A stretch of 64,000 nt of DNA from G963666895 sp963666895. GTDB lineage: Bacteria; Desulfobacterota; Desulfovibrionia; Desulfovibrionales; Desulfovibrionaceae. The translations under genes and the position numbers were made by a program. The stretch lies in assembly GCA_963666895.2 (NCBI GenBank), contig CAXXNS010000001.1:62001-126000 (forward strand), read 5' to 3'. Below are positions 1 to 8,246 of the stretch, one piece after another. How positions within the stretch are numbered: the first letter of the stretch is position 1; each line of letters begins with the position of its first letter. The notes beneath the pieces are model-generated. The model saw nothing but the letters and a program-made list of their open reading frames with translations, searched no databases and was not told the origin of the DNA.

Positions 1-1678
1 CGGACAGCAGGGACTCCAGACGGCCGTCGAACACGCGGCCTCCGTAGGCGTCCACGGTGACCACCCTGCCCTGGTTCAGCAGGGAGGTGGCCCCGGCCGC
101 GCCCATGAGGGCGGGCAGCTTGTATTCCCGGGCCAGGGAGGCCATGTGGCCGGTGACGCTGCCGTGCTCGGCCACCACGGCCGCGGCCCGCGGCATGACC
201 AGGGAGAAGGCCGGGGATGAGTGCTCGGCCACCAGCACCCCGCCCTTGGGAAAGTCGAGCAGGTCGGCCTCGTCCCGCACCAGGTGAACCGGGCCCACGC
301 CCACCCCGGTGGAGGCCACCACGGCCCCGTCCAGTAGGGGCTCGTCCTGGATGGCGGGCAGGTCGGCCACCATGGCGCCGGGCTCCAGCCGAAGCGGCCG
401 GGCCTGGAGAAAGAGCAGTTGCCCGGACTGGTCCACGGCCCATTCCACGTCCTGCGGGCAACCGAAGTGCTCCTCCAGCCTGAGCAGGGCGCGGCCCAGC
501 TCCTCGGCCTGCTGCCGGGGCAGGCAGGCCCGCTTCCTGTCGGCCTGGGGAACGACCCGCTCCTCCACGCCGCCGTCCGGCCGCAGGGCCAGCATGACAT
601 CCTTGGCCGGAGTCCGGGAAAAGATCACGCGGGGACGCCGGTCGCGGCTGAGGTGGTACACGTCCGGGTCCACCTTGCCGTCCACCGCGTAGGGCCCCAG
701 GCCCCAGACCGCGTTGACCAGCATGTCGGACGAGGCCGGTTCCAGGGGGTTGCGGGAATAGGCCACTCCGCTGGCCCGGGAATCCACCATCTCAAGGCAG
801 GCCACGCTCATGGCCGTCTCCTCCGAGGGCACGCCCTTGGACAGCCGGTAGGCCATGGCCCGGGGCGTGAACAGGCTGGCCAGGACCAGCTTGTAGCTCT
901 CTGTCAGCCGGGCCGGGGTCACCCCGAGGATGGTCTTGTACTGTCCAGCGAACGACAGCTCGCTGTCCTCGCCGATGGCGCTGGAGCGCAGGGCCAGGCG
1001 CGGCGTCTCGCTGAACCCGAACACCCTGTCCGCGGCCTCCCGGACGGCCGTGTCCAGGTCCGGGGGCATGTCCCCGCGCAGGAACAGGGCCTGGATGGCC
1101 TCGCTGGCCTCCACCAGGCTCTCGGACGATTCCGGGTCCACGGCCCGCTGCGCCTTGTCGATCTCATCGGCCAGGTCGTTGTGCTCCAGGAACATCTGGT
1201 AGGCGGCCGTGGTCAGGGCGAAGCCGCGCGGCACGGGCAATCCCAGCACGCCCGCCATCTCGCCCAGGTTGGCGTTCTTGCCGCCCACGCTGTCCACCAT
1301 GGTGCGGTCGATGCGCTGGTGGGAGAGCACGGGCTCGGCCAGGGGCGGATGGTGCCTGGCGCTCTCCAGCATCTCCCCGACCTTCCCGCGGATGTCCGCC
1401 AGGGCCCGGCGCAGGCCGGGCTGGGCGCGGCCGGAGAGCTGCTCGAAGGCCTGGACCATGCGCGCCGCGTAGAACTGGCAGCGCGCGGCCTGGGACCGGA
1501 CGTAGGCCATGCCGAACAGGGAGTCGCCCTCCAGCATGCGCTCCACCGAGCTGAGCATGCGCAACAGCTCGGAGTTGGCGTCCAGGATGGCCTTGAAACT
1601 GGTGTAGCGGTCCTTGAACACCGCTCCGACCCTGCCGGAACGCCTGCCCCTGAACAGAGAAGCCACCTTGGAAAGCAT
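1..1678 (-). CDS. PEP-synthase-like protein, 3' end cut by the window edge
   Basis: The first 559 codons, read leftwards from an ATG 12 bp after the stop of the upstream regulator gene, so the two are probably cotranscribed. After about 120 helical residues comes a PEP/pyruvate-binding (PPDK_N-like) domain opening with SVGGKNANLGEMAG and ending near QDVEWAVDQSGQLLFLQARPL. A swivelling phosphohistidine domain follows; GSVTGHMASLAREYKLPALMG carries the His that would be phosphorylated. In true PEP synthases a C-terminal TIM barrel binds PEP or pyruvate; whether this protein has one cannot be seen. The protein at 8243-10852 is a paralogue without a recognisable barrel, so a phosphotransfer or regulatory role is possible. 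Family assignment is good; enzymatic function is unproven. Confidence 0.85.
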   Translation of the reverse strand, partial: MLSKVASLFRGRRSGRVGAVFKDRYTSFKAILDANSELLRMLSSVERMLEGDSLFGMAYVRSQAARCQFYAARMVQAFEQLSGRAQPGLRRALADIRGKVGEMLESARHHPPLAEPVLSHQRIDRTMVDSVGGKNANLGEMAGVLGLPVPRGFALTTAAYQMFLEHNDLADEIDKAQRAVDPESSESLVEASEAIQALFLRGDMPPDLDTAVREAADRVFGFSETPRLALRSSAIGEDSELSFAGQYKTILGVTPARLTESYKLVLASLFTPRAMAYRLSKGVPSEETAMSVACLEMVDSRASGVAYSRNPLEPASSDMLVNAVWGLGPYAVDGKVDPDVYHLSRDRRPRVIFSRTPAKDVMLALRPDGGVEERVVPQADRKRACLPRQQAEELGRALLRLEEHFGCPQDVEWAVDQSGQLLFLQARPLRLEPGAMVADLPAIQDEPLLDGAVVASTGVGVGPVHLVRDEADLLDFPKGGVLVAEHSSPAFSLVMPRAAAVVAEHGSVTGHMASLAREYKLPALMGAAGATSLLNQGRVVTVDAYGGRVFDGRLESLLS

Positions 1679-1690
1679 GATTCCCCCGTG

Positions 1691-4249
1691 TCAGCGGCCC
1701 CGTGCGTCAGGGCCGGAACGCAGTTGATAGCGCGTGGCCGGGCCGCTGCCCACCTTGACCAGCAGCCCCTTGCGAACCAGGTCGTTGAGATCGTAGATGG
1801 CCGTCCTTGAAGGCAGATCGCCGCCAACGGCCTCCTGGTACCGGCTCCGGGACACCGAGCCCTCGGCCGCGATGACCGGATAGGCCTTGCGCTGGCGCTC
1901 GTTGAGCTTGAGCCCGGGCGGAGGCGTGGGGTCGCCGGCTTCGGGCGGCGCGGGCGGCGGGCCGGATTCCCTGGACACGGGCTCCCTGGACACGGGCACC
2001 CCGGGCGCCGCCGGTTCCGGCGTCCGAACCACGAACGGCGCGATGGGCGTCCCGTCGTCCGGGAAGGAGCCCATCCCCCCGTCCTCCATGTGGATGTCCT
2101 GGGCCTGGATCAGGTCGCCCTCGGCCATGACCGCGGCCCGGGTGATGCAGTTGACCAGCTCCCGGACGTTGCCCGGCCACTGGTACTCGCGCATCTTCTC
2201 CACCGCGCCCCGGGACAGGGCCGGTTCCTGGCGGCCCACCAGCAGCCCGGCCTGGTTGAGGTAGTGCAGGGCCAGCACCGGGATGGACTCGGGATGCTCG
2301 CGCAGGGGCGGCGTCTTGATGGTGATGACCTTGAGCCGGAAGTACAGGTCCTCGCGGAAGGTCTTCTCCTCGATCATGTGCGTCAGGTCCGCGTTGGTGG
2401 CCGCGATGAGGCGCACGTTCACGTCCACCTCGCGGTCGCTGCCCAGGGGCTTGATCTTGCGCATGGCGATGGCCCGCAGCAGGGACTGCTGGACCTTGAG
2501 GGACGCGGCCTGGATCTCGTCCAGGAACAGGGTGCCGCCGTCCGCCTCCAGGAACGCGCCCTTGCGGTCGCTCTTGGCCTCGGTGAACGCGCCCTTGGTG
2601 TGGCCGAACAGGTTGTCCAGCAGCAGGTTCTCGTCCAGGGCCCCGCAGTTGATGGAGATGAAGGGCTTGTCCCAGCGCTGGCTGTGGTTGTGGATGGCCT
2701 CGGCGGCCAACTGCTTGCCCGTGCCGGTCTCGCCGATGACCAGCACGTCCACGCCCACCCGGGCGGCCTTGAGGATGTCCGATTTCAGGCGGGCGATCCT
2801 GGGGCCGGAGCCCAGGATCTCGGGCAGGGGGTTTTCCTCGCCGCCGTCCCCGTCCGAATCCTCTTCCAGCACGGCCCGTTCCTGCAGGCTGGCCGTGCGC
2901 AGCTGCTGGTCCTTGTCCCTGATCACGTCCCCCTGCTCGCGCATGCGCTGCACCAGATTGTTGACCGCGTTCCGGAGCAGGTTGGTCTCGAACCCGGCCG
3001 AGGCCATGACCACTTCCCGGGGGTCGGTCAGGTCCATGTCCCGCACGGCCCGGGCCAGCCGGAAGATGGGCCGGGTGATGTAGCGCGACAGGATGAAGAC
3101 CACCACGACCATGAGGGCCACCGTGGCCAGGGTGACCACGAACATGACGTCCAGGTGCCGGTACCCGGCCACCAGGGTCAGCTGGCTGCGGTCCACAAAG
3201 GCCACGCCGCTGATCACCTCGGCCTGGGCCTTTTCCGAACCCTGGAACCGGACCGGGCCGTAGGCCAGGAAATACCGGTCCACATGGCTGGACACGTGGT
3301 CCTCGTCCTCGAGGGTCACGCAGCCCACCCGGCCGGCGCGGATGTCCGCGACCATGCGCCAGAACGGACCGTTGGACGAACTGGGCCGGAAGGCCCCGGA
3401 CAGCCCGTCCTTGCCCAGGGTGCCCGTGTGCCCGGACCGGGCCACGGTGGTGGACAGGGGCGCGCCGGTCTGCTCCACGGGCGCGGATTCGAACAGGATC
3501 CAGCCGTCCAGGTTGAGCAGGTAAGCGAAGCGGAGCTCGTCGCTGCGCGGGAAAGCATACAAGGGCGAGCGTTCGGAGTTGAACAGGGACAGGACGTTGC
3601 GAAGCTCCCGGGCGTCCACGCCCAGGATCAGATAGCCGCGCTTGCCGTTCGGACCGGCCGCCACGGGCGTGGCCATGCGCACCAGACGCACGGACACCCG
3701 GTGGTTGGCGTTGGTGACCAGGGGGAAGGGATACTCGGTCTCCTGAACAGGAAACAGCTTCACCTCGCCCATGCTCAATCCGCTAAGATCGTTGAAGATG
3801 AGGAACGGGCTCGGCTGGATGGTGGGCAGCAGGTCCCCGGTCACGGAAAAGAAGGCGTCGCCCTCGGCCACCCAGTACACGTGCCCGGTGCGCTCCGGGG
3901 AAAGATAGGCCAGCTCGCGGATCACCGGCCCGCCGGAATGGGCGCTCCTTGCGAGATAATCGCGCAAGGCCTGCGAGGTCATGTCCCCCTGGGCGATGAA
4001 CAGCAACTCCTGGCGGCAGCGCTCCAGGTAGGACTCCACCCCGTGGGCCATGGCCATGGCCTGCTGCTTGGCGCTGCGCTCCAGGGCCGTCTCTGTGAAT
4101 TGGTTGGAAATTCTATATGTGACGTAGCCGGTGACCAGCAGAATGCCGATCATTGACGGCAAGAGGGCGAACAAAAGCTTGTTCTTCAGACTGAGGGACT
4201 GGAACCACCCCACAACCCCCGGTCGAGAACGCCGGACATCCTGTTCCAC
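1691..4249 (-). CDS. Membrane-bound sigma-54-type AAA+ sensor/regulator with a C-terminal winged helix
   Basis: About 852 residues. I start it at the GTG at 4249, which has GGAGG 7 nt upstream; an in-frame TTG at 4297 lies inside a probable operator. Order: TM helix (~22-43), periplasmic Cache-like sensor domain, second TM (~366-390), HAMP-like segment, AAA+ domain with Walker A GETGTGKQ (~508), a GAFTEA loop (~553), Walker B GGTLFLDEI, then a Pro-rich linker and a C-terminal winged-helix-like segment (LNERQRKAYPVIAAEG...). Known activators contact sigma-54 through GAFTGA; here the fifth residue is Glu. The usual Fis-type DNA-binding helix is absent. It is divergent from the operon at 4457-10852, which has a sigma-54 promoter, and is its likely activator (inference). 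Confidence 0.85.
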   Translation of the reverse strand: MEQDVRRSRPGVVGWFQSLSLKNKLLFALLPSMIGILLVTGYVTYRISNQFTETALERSAKQQAMAMAHGVESYLERCRQELLFIAQGDMTSQALRDYLARSAHSGGPVIRELAYLSPERTGHVYWVAEGDAFFSVTGDLLPTIQPSPFLIFNDLSGLSMGEVKLFPVQETEYPFPLVTNANHRVSVRLVRMATPVAAGPNGKRGYLILGVDARELRNVLSLFNSERSPLYAFPRSDELRFAYLLNLDGWILFESAPVEQTGAPLSTTVARSGHTGTLGKDGLSGAFRPSSSNGPFWRMVADIRAGRVGCVTLEDEDHVSSHVDRYFLAYGPVRFQGSEKAQAEVISGVAFVDRSQLTLVAGYRHLDVMFVVTLATVALMVVVVFILSRYITRPIFRLARAVRDMDLTDPREVVMASAGFETNLLRNAVNNLVQRMREQGDVIRDKDQQLRTASLQERAVLEEDSDGDGGEENPLPEILGSGPRIARLKSDILKAARVGVDVLVIGETGTGKQLAAEAIHNHSQRWDKPFISINCGALDENLLLDNLFGHTKGAFTEAKSDRKGAFLEADGGTLFLDEIQAASLKVQQSLLRAIAMRKIKPLGSDREVDVNVRLIAATNADLTHMIEEKTFREDLYFRLKVITIKTPPLREHPESIPVLALHYLNQAGLLVGRQEPALSRGAVEKMREYQWPGNVRELVNCITRAAVMAEGDLIQAQDIHMEDGGMGSFPDDGTPIAPFVVRTPEPAAPGVPVSREPVSRESGPPPAPPEAGDPTPPPGLKLNERQRKAYPVIAAEGSVSRSRYQEAVGGDLPSRTAIYDLNDLVRKGLLVKVGSGPATRYQLRSGPDARGR

Positions 4250-4280
4250 GACACAACCTCCACGGCTGCGCCTCCCTCCG

Positions 4281-4297
4281 CGCATACGATCGCGCAA
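4281..4297 (-). promoter_or_regulatory. Candidate upstream activator site (TTGCG repeat)
   Basis: On the minus strand TTGCGCGAT is followed by CGTATGCGC, giving TTGCG and ATGCG with a 12-bp period. It lies 74 bp upstream of the -24 element at 4371, a normal distance for a sigma-54 enhancer. Nearly the same arrangement occurs at 19324-19343 and a related one at 21311-21341. A TTCAGACG core (4349-4356, minus strand) is also shared with those two loci. Confidence 0.5.
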
Positions 4298-4370
4298 TCC
4301 GGCAAACCGGTCAATGAAAAAATTTCTTTTTTATTTCGCGGGGCAATACGTCTGAATTGCACGATTTTCG

Positions 4371-4386
4371 TGGCACGGGCCTTGCT
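4371..4386 (+). promoter_or_regulatory. Sigma-54 (-24/-12) promoter
   Basis: TGGCAC GGGCC TTGCT matches the sigma-54 consensus at every key base, with the invariant GG and GC separated by exactly 10 nt. It lies 71 bp before the start of the universal stress protein gene and drives the rightward operon. A sigma-54-type regulator is encoded divergently. Confidence 0.85.
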
Positions 4387-4456
4387 GTTGTTCCTACCGT
4401 ATGCGCCGCAAGCGCGATCCCGTTTGAAACATTCTTTCATTGCGGAGGAAAGGGAC

Positions 4457-4867
4457 ATGAAACTGTTGGTAGCCATGGATGCTTCCAGTTTCGCCAAGGC
4501 CGCCCTGGACAAGGCCCTGGAATTGGCCGCGCCCTGCAAGGCCCCAGTGGTCGTGCTGAGCGTGGTGCCCAACCTGGGGATCGTCGAGGAGATGCCGCAG
4601 AAACTGGTGGACCGGCTCAAGCGTGAGGCCGAATCCGTCCTGGCCGAAGCCAAGGACCGGGCGGCCAAGGCGGGCGTCACCGTGGAAACCCTTTTACAAA
4701 GCGGCACTTCGCCGGCCGACACCATTCTGGACGCCGCGGCCAAGGCCAAGGCCGATCTCATCGTCATAGGCCATCGGGGCTCCAGCAATCTGGAGAGGTT
4801 CCTCATCGGCAGCGTGGCCCACGCGCTGGTGACCTACGCCCCCTGCTCCGTGCTGGTGGTCAAGTAG
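4457..4867 (+). CDS. Universal stress protein, UspA family
   Basis: 136 residues, starting at an ATG with GGAGG upstream (tgcGGAGGaaagggac); a longer in-frame reading from 4370 would run into the sigma-54 promoter. The single Usp fold begins MKLLVAMDASSFAKAALDKA and has the ATP-binding-type signature GHRGSSNLERFLIGSVAHALV followed by APCSVLVVK, so it probably binds ATP. First gene of the sigma-54 operon; the next gene starts 19 bp later. Usp proteins are often linked to transporters as energy or stress sensors, which fits the exporter two genes on; the specific role is unknown. Confidence 0.92.
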   Translation: MKLLVAMDASSFAKAALDKALELAAPCKAPVVVLSVVPNLGIVEEMPQKLVDRLKREAESVLAEAKDRAAKAGVTVETLLQSGTSPADTILDAAAKAKADLIVIGHRGSSNLERFLIGSVAHALVTYAPCSVLVVK

Positions 4868-4886
4868 GCAAACAGGAGAAACGGCA

Positions 4887-5183
4887 ATGAGAAAAATCTG
4901 GAAACCAATCGCCCTGACAGCGGGCATTCTGGCGGTGCTGCCGCAACTGGCCCTGGCCGGCGGCGGCGGAGCCACGGAACTGGTGGTGGTGGCGGACACC
5001 CGGGTCATCGGAAACTCGATCATGCTCTACTTCGCTGACCTCTACAACACCAACATCCTGCTCTTCGCGGTCTGGGCCGTGGTCCTGACGGCGGCGTACG
5101 GCTGCTTCCTGGGCGTGCTCATGGACAAGATCATGGGCCTGACCGGCCTGGACCTCAAGTCGCGCAAGATCGTGGAACACTAG
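4887..5183 (+). CDS. Small membrane protein upstream of a TauE/SafE exporter
   Basis: 98 residues with an AGGAG ribosome-binding site. The N-terminal hydrophobic stretch ending LALAGGGG looks like a signal peptide, and one strong TM helix (ILLFAVWAVVLTAAYGCFLGVLM) is followed by a short basic/acidic tail. It sits 12 bp before the exporter gene, so it may be an accessory subunit. No named family was recognised. Confidence 0.8.
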   Translation: MRKIWKPIALTAGILAVLPQLALAGGGGATELVVVADTRVIGNSIMLYFADLYNTNILLFAVWAVVLTAAYGCFLGVLMDKIMGLTGLDLKSRKIVEH

Positions 5184-5195
5184 GAGGATACCGAG

Positions 5196-6221
5196 ATGGA
5201 CTGGCTGTATATGTACATGCCCATCGCGGGCGTGAAAATCCTCTGGCCCGGCATGGTGCTCATCGGCTTCTCCGTGGGCGTCATCGGCGGGTTCTTCGGC
5301 ATGGGCGGGGCATGGATGGTCACGCCCGGGCTCAACATCCTGGGCTTCCCCATGGCCTTCGCCATCGGCACGGACATCGCCCACATCGCCGGCAAATCCA
5401 TGATCTCCACCATCCGGCACTCCAAGTTCGGCAACGTGGACTACAAGCTGGGCGTGGTCATGCTGGTGGGAACCATGGTCGGCATCGAGATCGGCGCCCA
5501 GCTGATCATGAGGCTCGAACGGCTGGGCACGGTGGGCCCGGTGGTCCGCTGGGTGTACGTGGCCTTCCTGGCCCTGATCTCCTTCATGGTCTTCTACGAC
5601 TACGCCAAGGCCGTGTCCAAGAAGAAGAAGGGCGAGGTGGACGGCGAGCGCGGCACCGAGGGCATCACCTGGTACAAGACCCTGCACAAGATCCGCATCC
5701 CGCCCATGATGCACTTCCAGAAGGCCGGGTTCACCTGCTCCGCCTGGCTGCCCATCATGGTCAGCCTGGCCACCGGCATCCTGGCCGGCTTCCTGGGAAT
5801 CGGCGGCGGCCTGCTGCGCATGCCCGCCCTGGTCTACCTCATCGGCTGCCCGACCCACATCGCCGTGGGCACGGACCTGTTCGAGGTCATGATCTCCGGG
5901 CTGTACGGCGCCTTCACCTACACCTTGAAGGGCCGCATCGAACTGGTGGCCGTGTTCGTCATGCTCACCGGCGCGGCCATCGGGGCGCAGATCGGCACCG
6001 TGGCCACCAAGTACGCCAAGGGCTACGGCATCCGCGTGGCCTTCGGCATCGCCGTGCTCTGCTGCATGATCTCCATCATCCTCAAGCAGTTCAAGTTCAA
6101 CGGCCTGTCGGCCGTGCTCATCCTGAGCACCATCTCCCTGATCTGCCTGTACATCATGAAGATCATGTTCACGGGAGCGGCCCAGGAACTGCGCGAGAAG
6201 AAGCAGCGGGCCCAGGGCTGA
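5196..6221 (+). CDS. TauE/SafE family sulfite/sulfonate-type exporter
   Basis: 341 residues with a GGAGGATACCGAG ribosome-binding region. Two homologous halves each start with a glycine-rich membrane segment (GVIGGFFGMGGAWMVTPGLN and GILAGFLGIGGGLLRMPALV), the hallmark of the TauE/SafE family, giving about eight TM helices. A charged cytoplasmic loop (SKKKKGEVDGERGTEG, ~145-160) separates them. Family members export sulfite, sulfoacetate or related organosulfur anions; in a sulfate reducer sulfite is an attractive but untested substrate. It is the core of the sigma-54 operon. Confidence 0.92.
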   Translation: MDWLYMYMPIAGVKILWPGMVLIGFSVGVIGGFFGMGGAWMVTPGLNILGFPMAFAIGTDIAHIAGKSMISTIRHSKFGNVDYKLGVVMLVGTMVGIEIGAQLIMRLERLGTVGPVVRWVYVAFLALISFMVFYDYAKAVSKKKKGEVDGERGTEGITWYKTLHKIRIPPMMHFQKAGFTCSAWLPIMVSLATGILAGFLGIGGGLLRMPALVYLIGCPTHIAVGTDLFEVMISGLYGAFTYTLKGRIELVAVFVMLTGAAIGAQIGTVATKYAKGYGIRVAFGIAVLCCMISIILKQFKFNGLSAVLILSTISLICLYIMKIMFTGAAQELREKKQRAQG

Positions 6222-6252
6222 CCAGCAACCGACAACACAGAGGACTCAAGCC

Positions 6253-6588
6253 ATGCGTAAATACATGACCCTCCTGCCCGCCGTGGCGCTCCTGCTCTTG
6301 ATGCTGGGCACCGGGGCCTTGGCCGCGGAAGTGGTCCAGGGCGCCTGCGTCAGCTACGACGCGGACCAGCACGTCCTGGTGGTGGAGGAGTATGACCTGA
6401 ACTTCTCCGCCGAGCACAAGTACGGACAGCCCACGGGCATCGAGAGCAAATTCGACACGGCCACGGCCATGGTCGGCATCGTGCCCGAGCCCGGGGACAT
6501 CCTGCGCATCGCCTTCGTCATCGAAGGGGACGCCAAGACGGCCCTCAAGGTGATGAACGTGTCCAAGCAGGACCTGATGAAGAAGTAA
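6253..6588 (+). CDS. Secreted protein of unknown function
   Basis: 111 residues with a GAGGACTCAAGCC ribosome-binding region. A typical signal peptide (basic MRKY, hydrophobic core, cleavage near GALAAEV) leads into a small beta-rich domain (VVQGACVSYDADQHVLVVEE...) of about 85 residues. Probably periplasmic. It follows the exporter by 31 bp in the same operon. I do not recognise a named family. Confidence 0.82.
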   Translation: MRKYMTLLPAVALLLLMLGTGALAAEVVQGACVSYDADQHVLVVEEYDLNFSAEHKYGQPTGIESKFDTATAMVGIVPEPGDILRIAFVIEGDAKTALKVMNVSKQDLMKK

Positions 6589-6693
6589 AAGGCTCCTACC
6601 TCGTCAACCCGGCCGGAACGTCCCCTGGGAGGAACGTCAAACCCTCCCTCTCCCCCTCCCGGGGGACCCGGCCGGAAATCAGGAGGTCGCGAT

Positions 6694-6930
6694 ATGAAAA
6701 CCGAATCCCTGAATACCGCCCAGCGCATCGTGGTCATCGCCATGGATGTGCTCCTGCTGGCGGAACTGACCCTGTGCATGTACCTGGCCGGGCGCACGCC
6801 CGAGACCATGGTCCCTGTCTTTCTCAAGACCTACGTCCCGACCGCCGTGGTCACCCTGGTGGGCGCGCGCTTTTTGATCAAGAGGCTGGCCGCCACCCGG
6901 AACACCCAAACCCCGCAAGAGAGCGTCTGA
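6694..6930 (+). CDS. Small two-helix membrane protein
   Basis: 78 residues with a strong AGGAGG ribosome-binding site 7 nt before ATG. Two hydrophobic helices (VVIAMDVLLLAELTLCMYLAG and TYVPTAVVTLVGARFLI) are followed by a polar tail. The 105 bp before it contain only C-rich sequence and this ribosome-binding site; no clear terminator was seen, so it probably stays in the operon. Function unknown. Confidence 0.75.
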   Translation: MKTESLNTAQRIVVIAMDVLLLAELTLCMYLAGRTPETMVPVFLKTYVPTAVVTLVGARFLIKRLAATRNTQTPQESV

Positions 6931-6931
6931 C

Positions 6932-7048
6932 ATGCAATCCGTGCTTCTTTTCCTTTCCCTGTTGGCCGGGCTGGTCCTGGGCCTCGGCTTGGCCGCCCGC
7001 AGGAGCCAGAAAAACGAAACCCCGTCCTGGCTCAAGGGGTCCCGCTGA
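6932..7048 (+). CDS. 38-residue single-helix membrane microprotein
   Basis: A short reading frame starting one base after the stop of the previous gene and ending 3 bp before the next start, so it fills the gap exactly. The predicted peptide has one hydrophobic helix (SVLLFLSLLAGLVLGLGLAA) followed by a basic, polar tail RRSQKNETPSWLKGSR. The close packing and clean membrane topology support a real gene. There is no obvious ribosome-binding site of its own, so translational coupling is likely. Function unknown. Confidence 0.55.
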   Translation: MQSVLLFLSLLAGLVLGLGLAARRSQKNETPSWLKGSR

Positions 7049-7051
7049 GCC

Positions 7052-7846
7052 ATGACCCGCGCGGTCTTTCACAGGCTCTCCCTGGCCATCCTTTTCCTGG
7101 TCGCCCTGGCCGTGATCGACGCCTTTCTCGGCGTCCTGGAACCGCCCAATCTTTTCCGGCTGGCCCGGGGCCAGACCGTGCCCGTGAGCGGGGATCTGAC
7201 CTCGCCGCCCATCATCGGGACGCGCATGGGCGAGGATCCTACCGTCGAGCAGGTCCGGGCGGTGCTGGCCTATGAGACCGACTCCCCGGACCTGTCCCTG
7301 TCCCTGCTGGAGCTCAAGGGCCGCATGTGGCGGGGCGAGCTGGCCGCCAAGACCACCGCCAAGTCCGGGCAGTTCGGCATCAAGGTCTACAACCAAGCCG
7401 ATCCCGGGGAGGAGGAACCCGTCTTCGTGGTCCGTCTGTTCCCGGACGAGGCCGCCCTGCGGGCGGACCTGCCGTCCTTCTCGGCCCGGTATCTCGGGGT
7501 CAGGCCCCTATGGCTGGCCTTCCTGGGCCTGGTCCTGGGCCTGGGCCTGCTGGCCCTGTCCTTTGTCCGATCCGGCCGCGAGGAAGCCGAACTCCAGGCC
7601 CAGGGCATCGGCTCCATCTACAAGCTGGCCAAACGCAAGGACGAGTGGGAGATCATTTTCGGCCTCGGCAGCGAGCACGGCGTCCACCCCGGCGACCGGC
7701 TCCTGCTGCTCGACCGACAGCGGAACGTGGTCGGCGAGCTGACCGCCTCCCGCGTGGGCCTGGACGGCAGCCACGCCACCCTGCCCCTGGATGCGGACGT
7801 CCGGCCCGGCTACTTCGTGGCCCTGGCCCACGCCGCACAACCATGA
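7052..7846 (+). CDS. Two-TM membrane protein of unknown function
   Basis: 264 residues. An N-terminal TM helix (LSLAILFLVALAVIDAFLGVL) is followed by an extracytoplasmic region of about 120 residues, a second TM (PLWLAFLGLVLGLGLLALSFV, ~150-170) and a cytoplasmic domain (~175-264) with SH3-like short beta strands (IIFGLGSEHGVHPGDRLLLL). It is encoded immediately upstream of a response regulator and may sense or report envelope conditions, but no sensor-kinase motif is present. Not recognised as a named family. Confidence 0.8.
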   Translation: MTRAVFHRLSLAILFLVALAVIDAFLGVLEPPNLFRLARGQTVPVSGDLTSPPIIGTRMGEDPTVEQVRAVLAYETDSPDLSLSLLELKGRMWRGELAAKTTAKSGQFGIKVYNQADPGEEEPVFVVRLFPDEAALRADLPSFSARYLGVRPLWLAFLGLVLGLGLLALSFVRSGREEAELQAQGIGSIYKLAKRKDEWEIIFGLGSEHGVHPGDRLLLLDRQRNVVGELTASRVGLDGSHATLPLDADVRPGYFVALAHAAQP

Positions 7847-7859
7847 ACAGGAGGCCCGC

Positions 7860-8246
7860 ATGGTCAAGACCGTTTCCGTTCTCCTGGTGGACGACGAGCC
7901 GGACCTCCTGGATTTCCTGTCCAAGCGGCTGACCCGGCGGGGCTTCTCCGTCCGGACCGCCCCGGGCGGCAGACAGGGACTGGAGGCCCTGGACCAGGCC
8001 CCGGCCGACGTGGTGGTCCTGGACGTGCTCATGCCCGAAATGGACGGCCTGAGCGCCCTGCGCGAGATTCGCCGCCGCCACCCCCTGGTGGAGGTCATCC
8101 TGCTCACGGGCCATGCGTCCACGGACTCGGCGCTCAAAGGCATGGAGCTGGGCGCGTACGACTACCTGCTCAAGCCCGTGGCCATCGGCGACCTGGTCCA
8201 GAAGATCGAGGAAGCCTCCGGGGTCCGTGGCATGCCAAAGGAATGA
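7860..8246 (+). CDS. Stand-alone response-regulator receiver
   Basis: 128 residues from an ATG with AGGAGG 6 nt upstream. It is a complete CheY-like receiver: acidic pair in LLVDDEPD, phosphoacceptor Asp in VVVLDVLMPEMDG, Thr in ILLTGHAS and Lys in YDYLLKPVAI. There is no output domain. Its stop overlaps the start of the next gene (ATGA), so it is translationally coupled to the PEP-synthase-like protein and may control it by direct contact (inference). The histidine kinase at 19480 is the only kinase encoded in the window and is a possible partner. Confidence 0.92.
   Translation: MVKTVSVLLVDDEPDLLDFLSKRLTRRGFSVRTAPGGRQGLEALDQAPADVVVLDVLMPEMDGLSALREIRRRHPLVEVILLTGHASTDSALKGMELGAYDYLLKPVAIGDLVQKIEEASGVRGMPKE

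Noticed and set aside
419..1810. Long rightward open frame (463 codons) over the PEP-synthase-like gene
   Set aside because: Composition is Gly/His/Arg-rich with no known motif, and it lies antisense to a gene with clear domains. It is a by-product of high GC content.
2090..4156. Rightward open frame of 688 codons over the sigma-54 regulator
   Set aside because: Antisense to an obvious AAA+ regulator; residue composition is that of a GC shadow.
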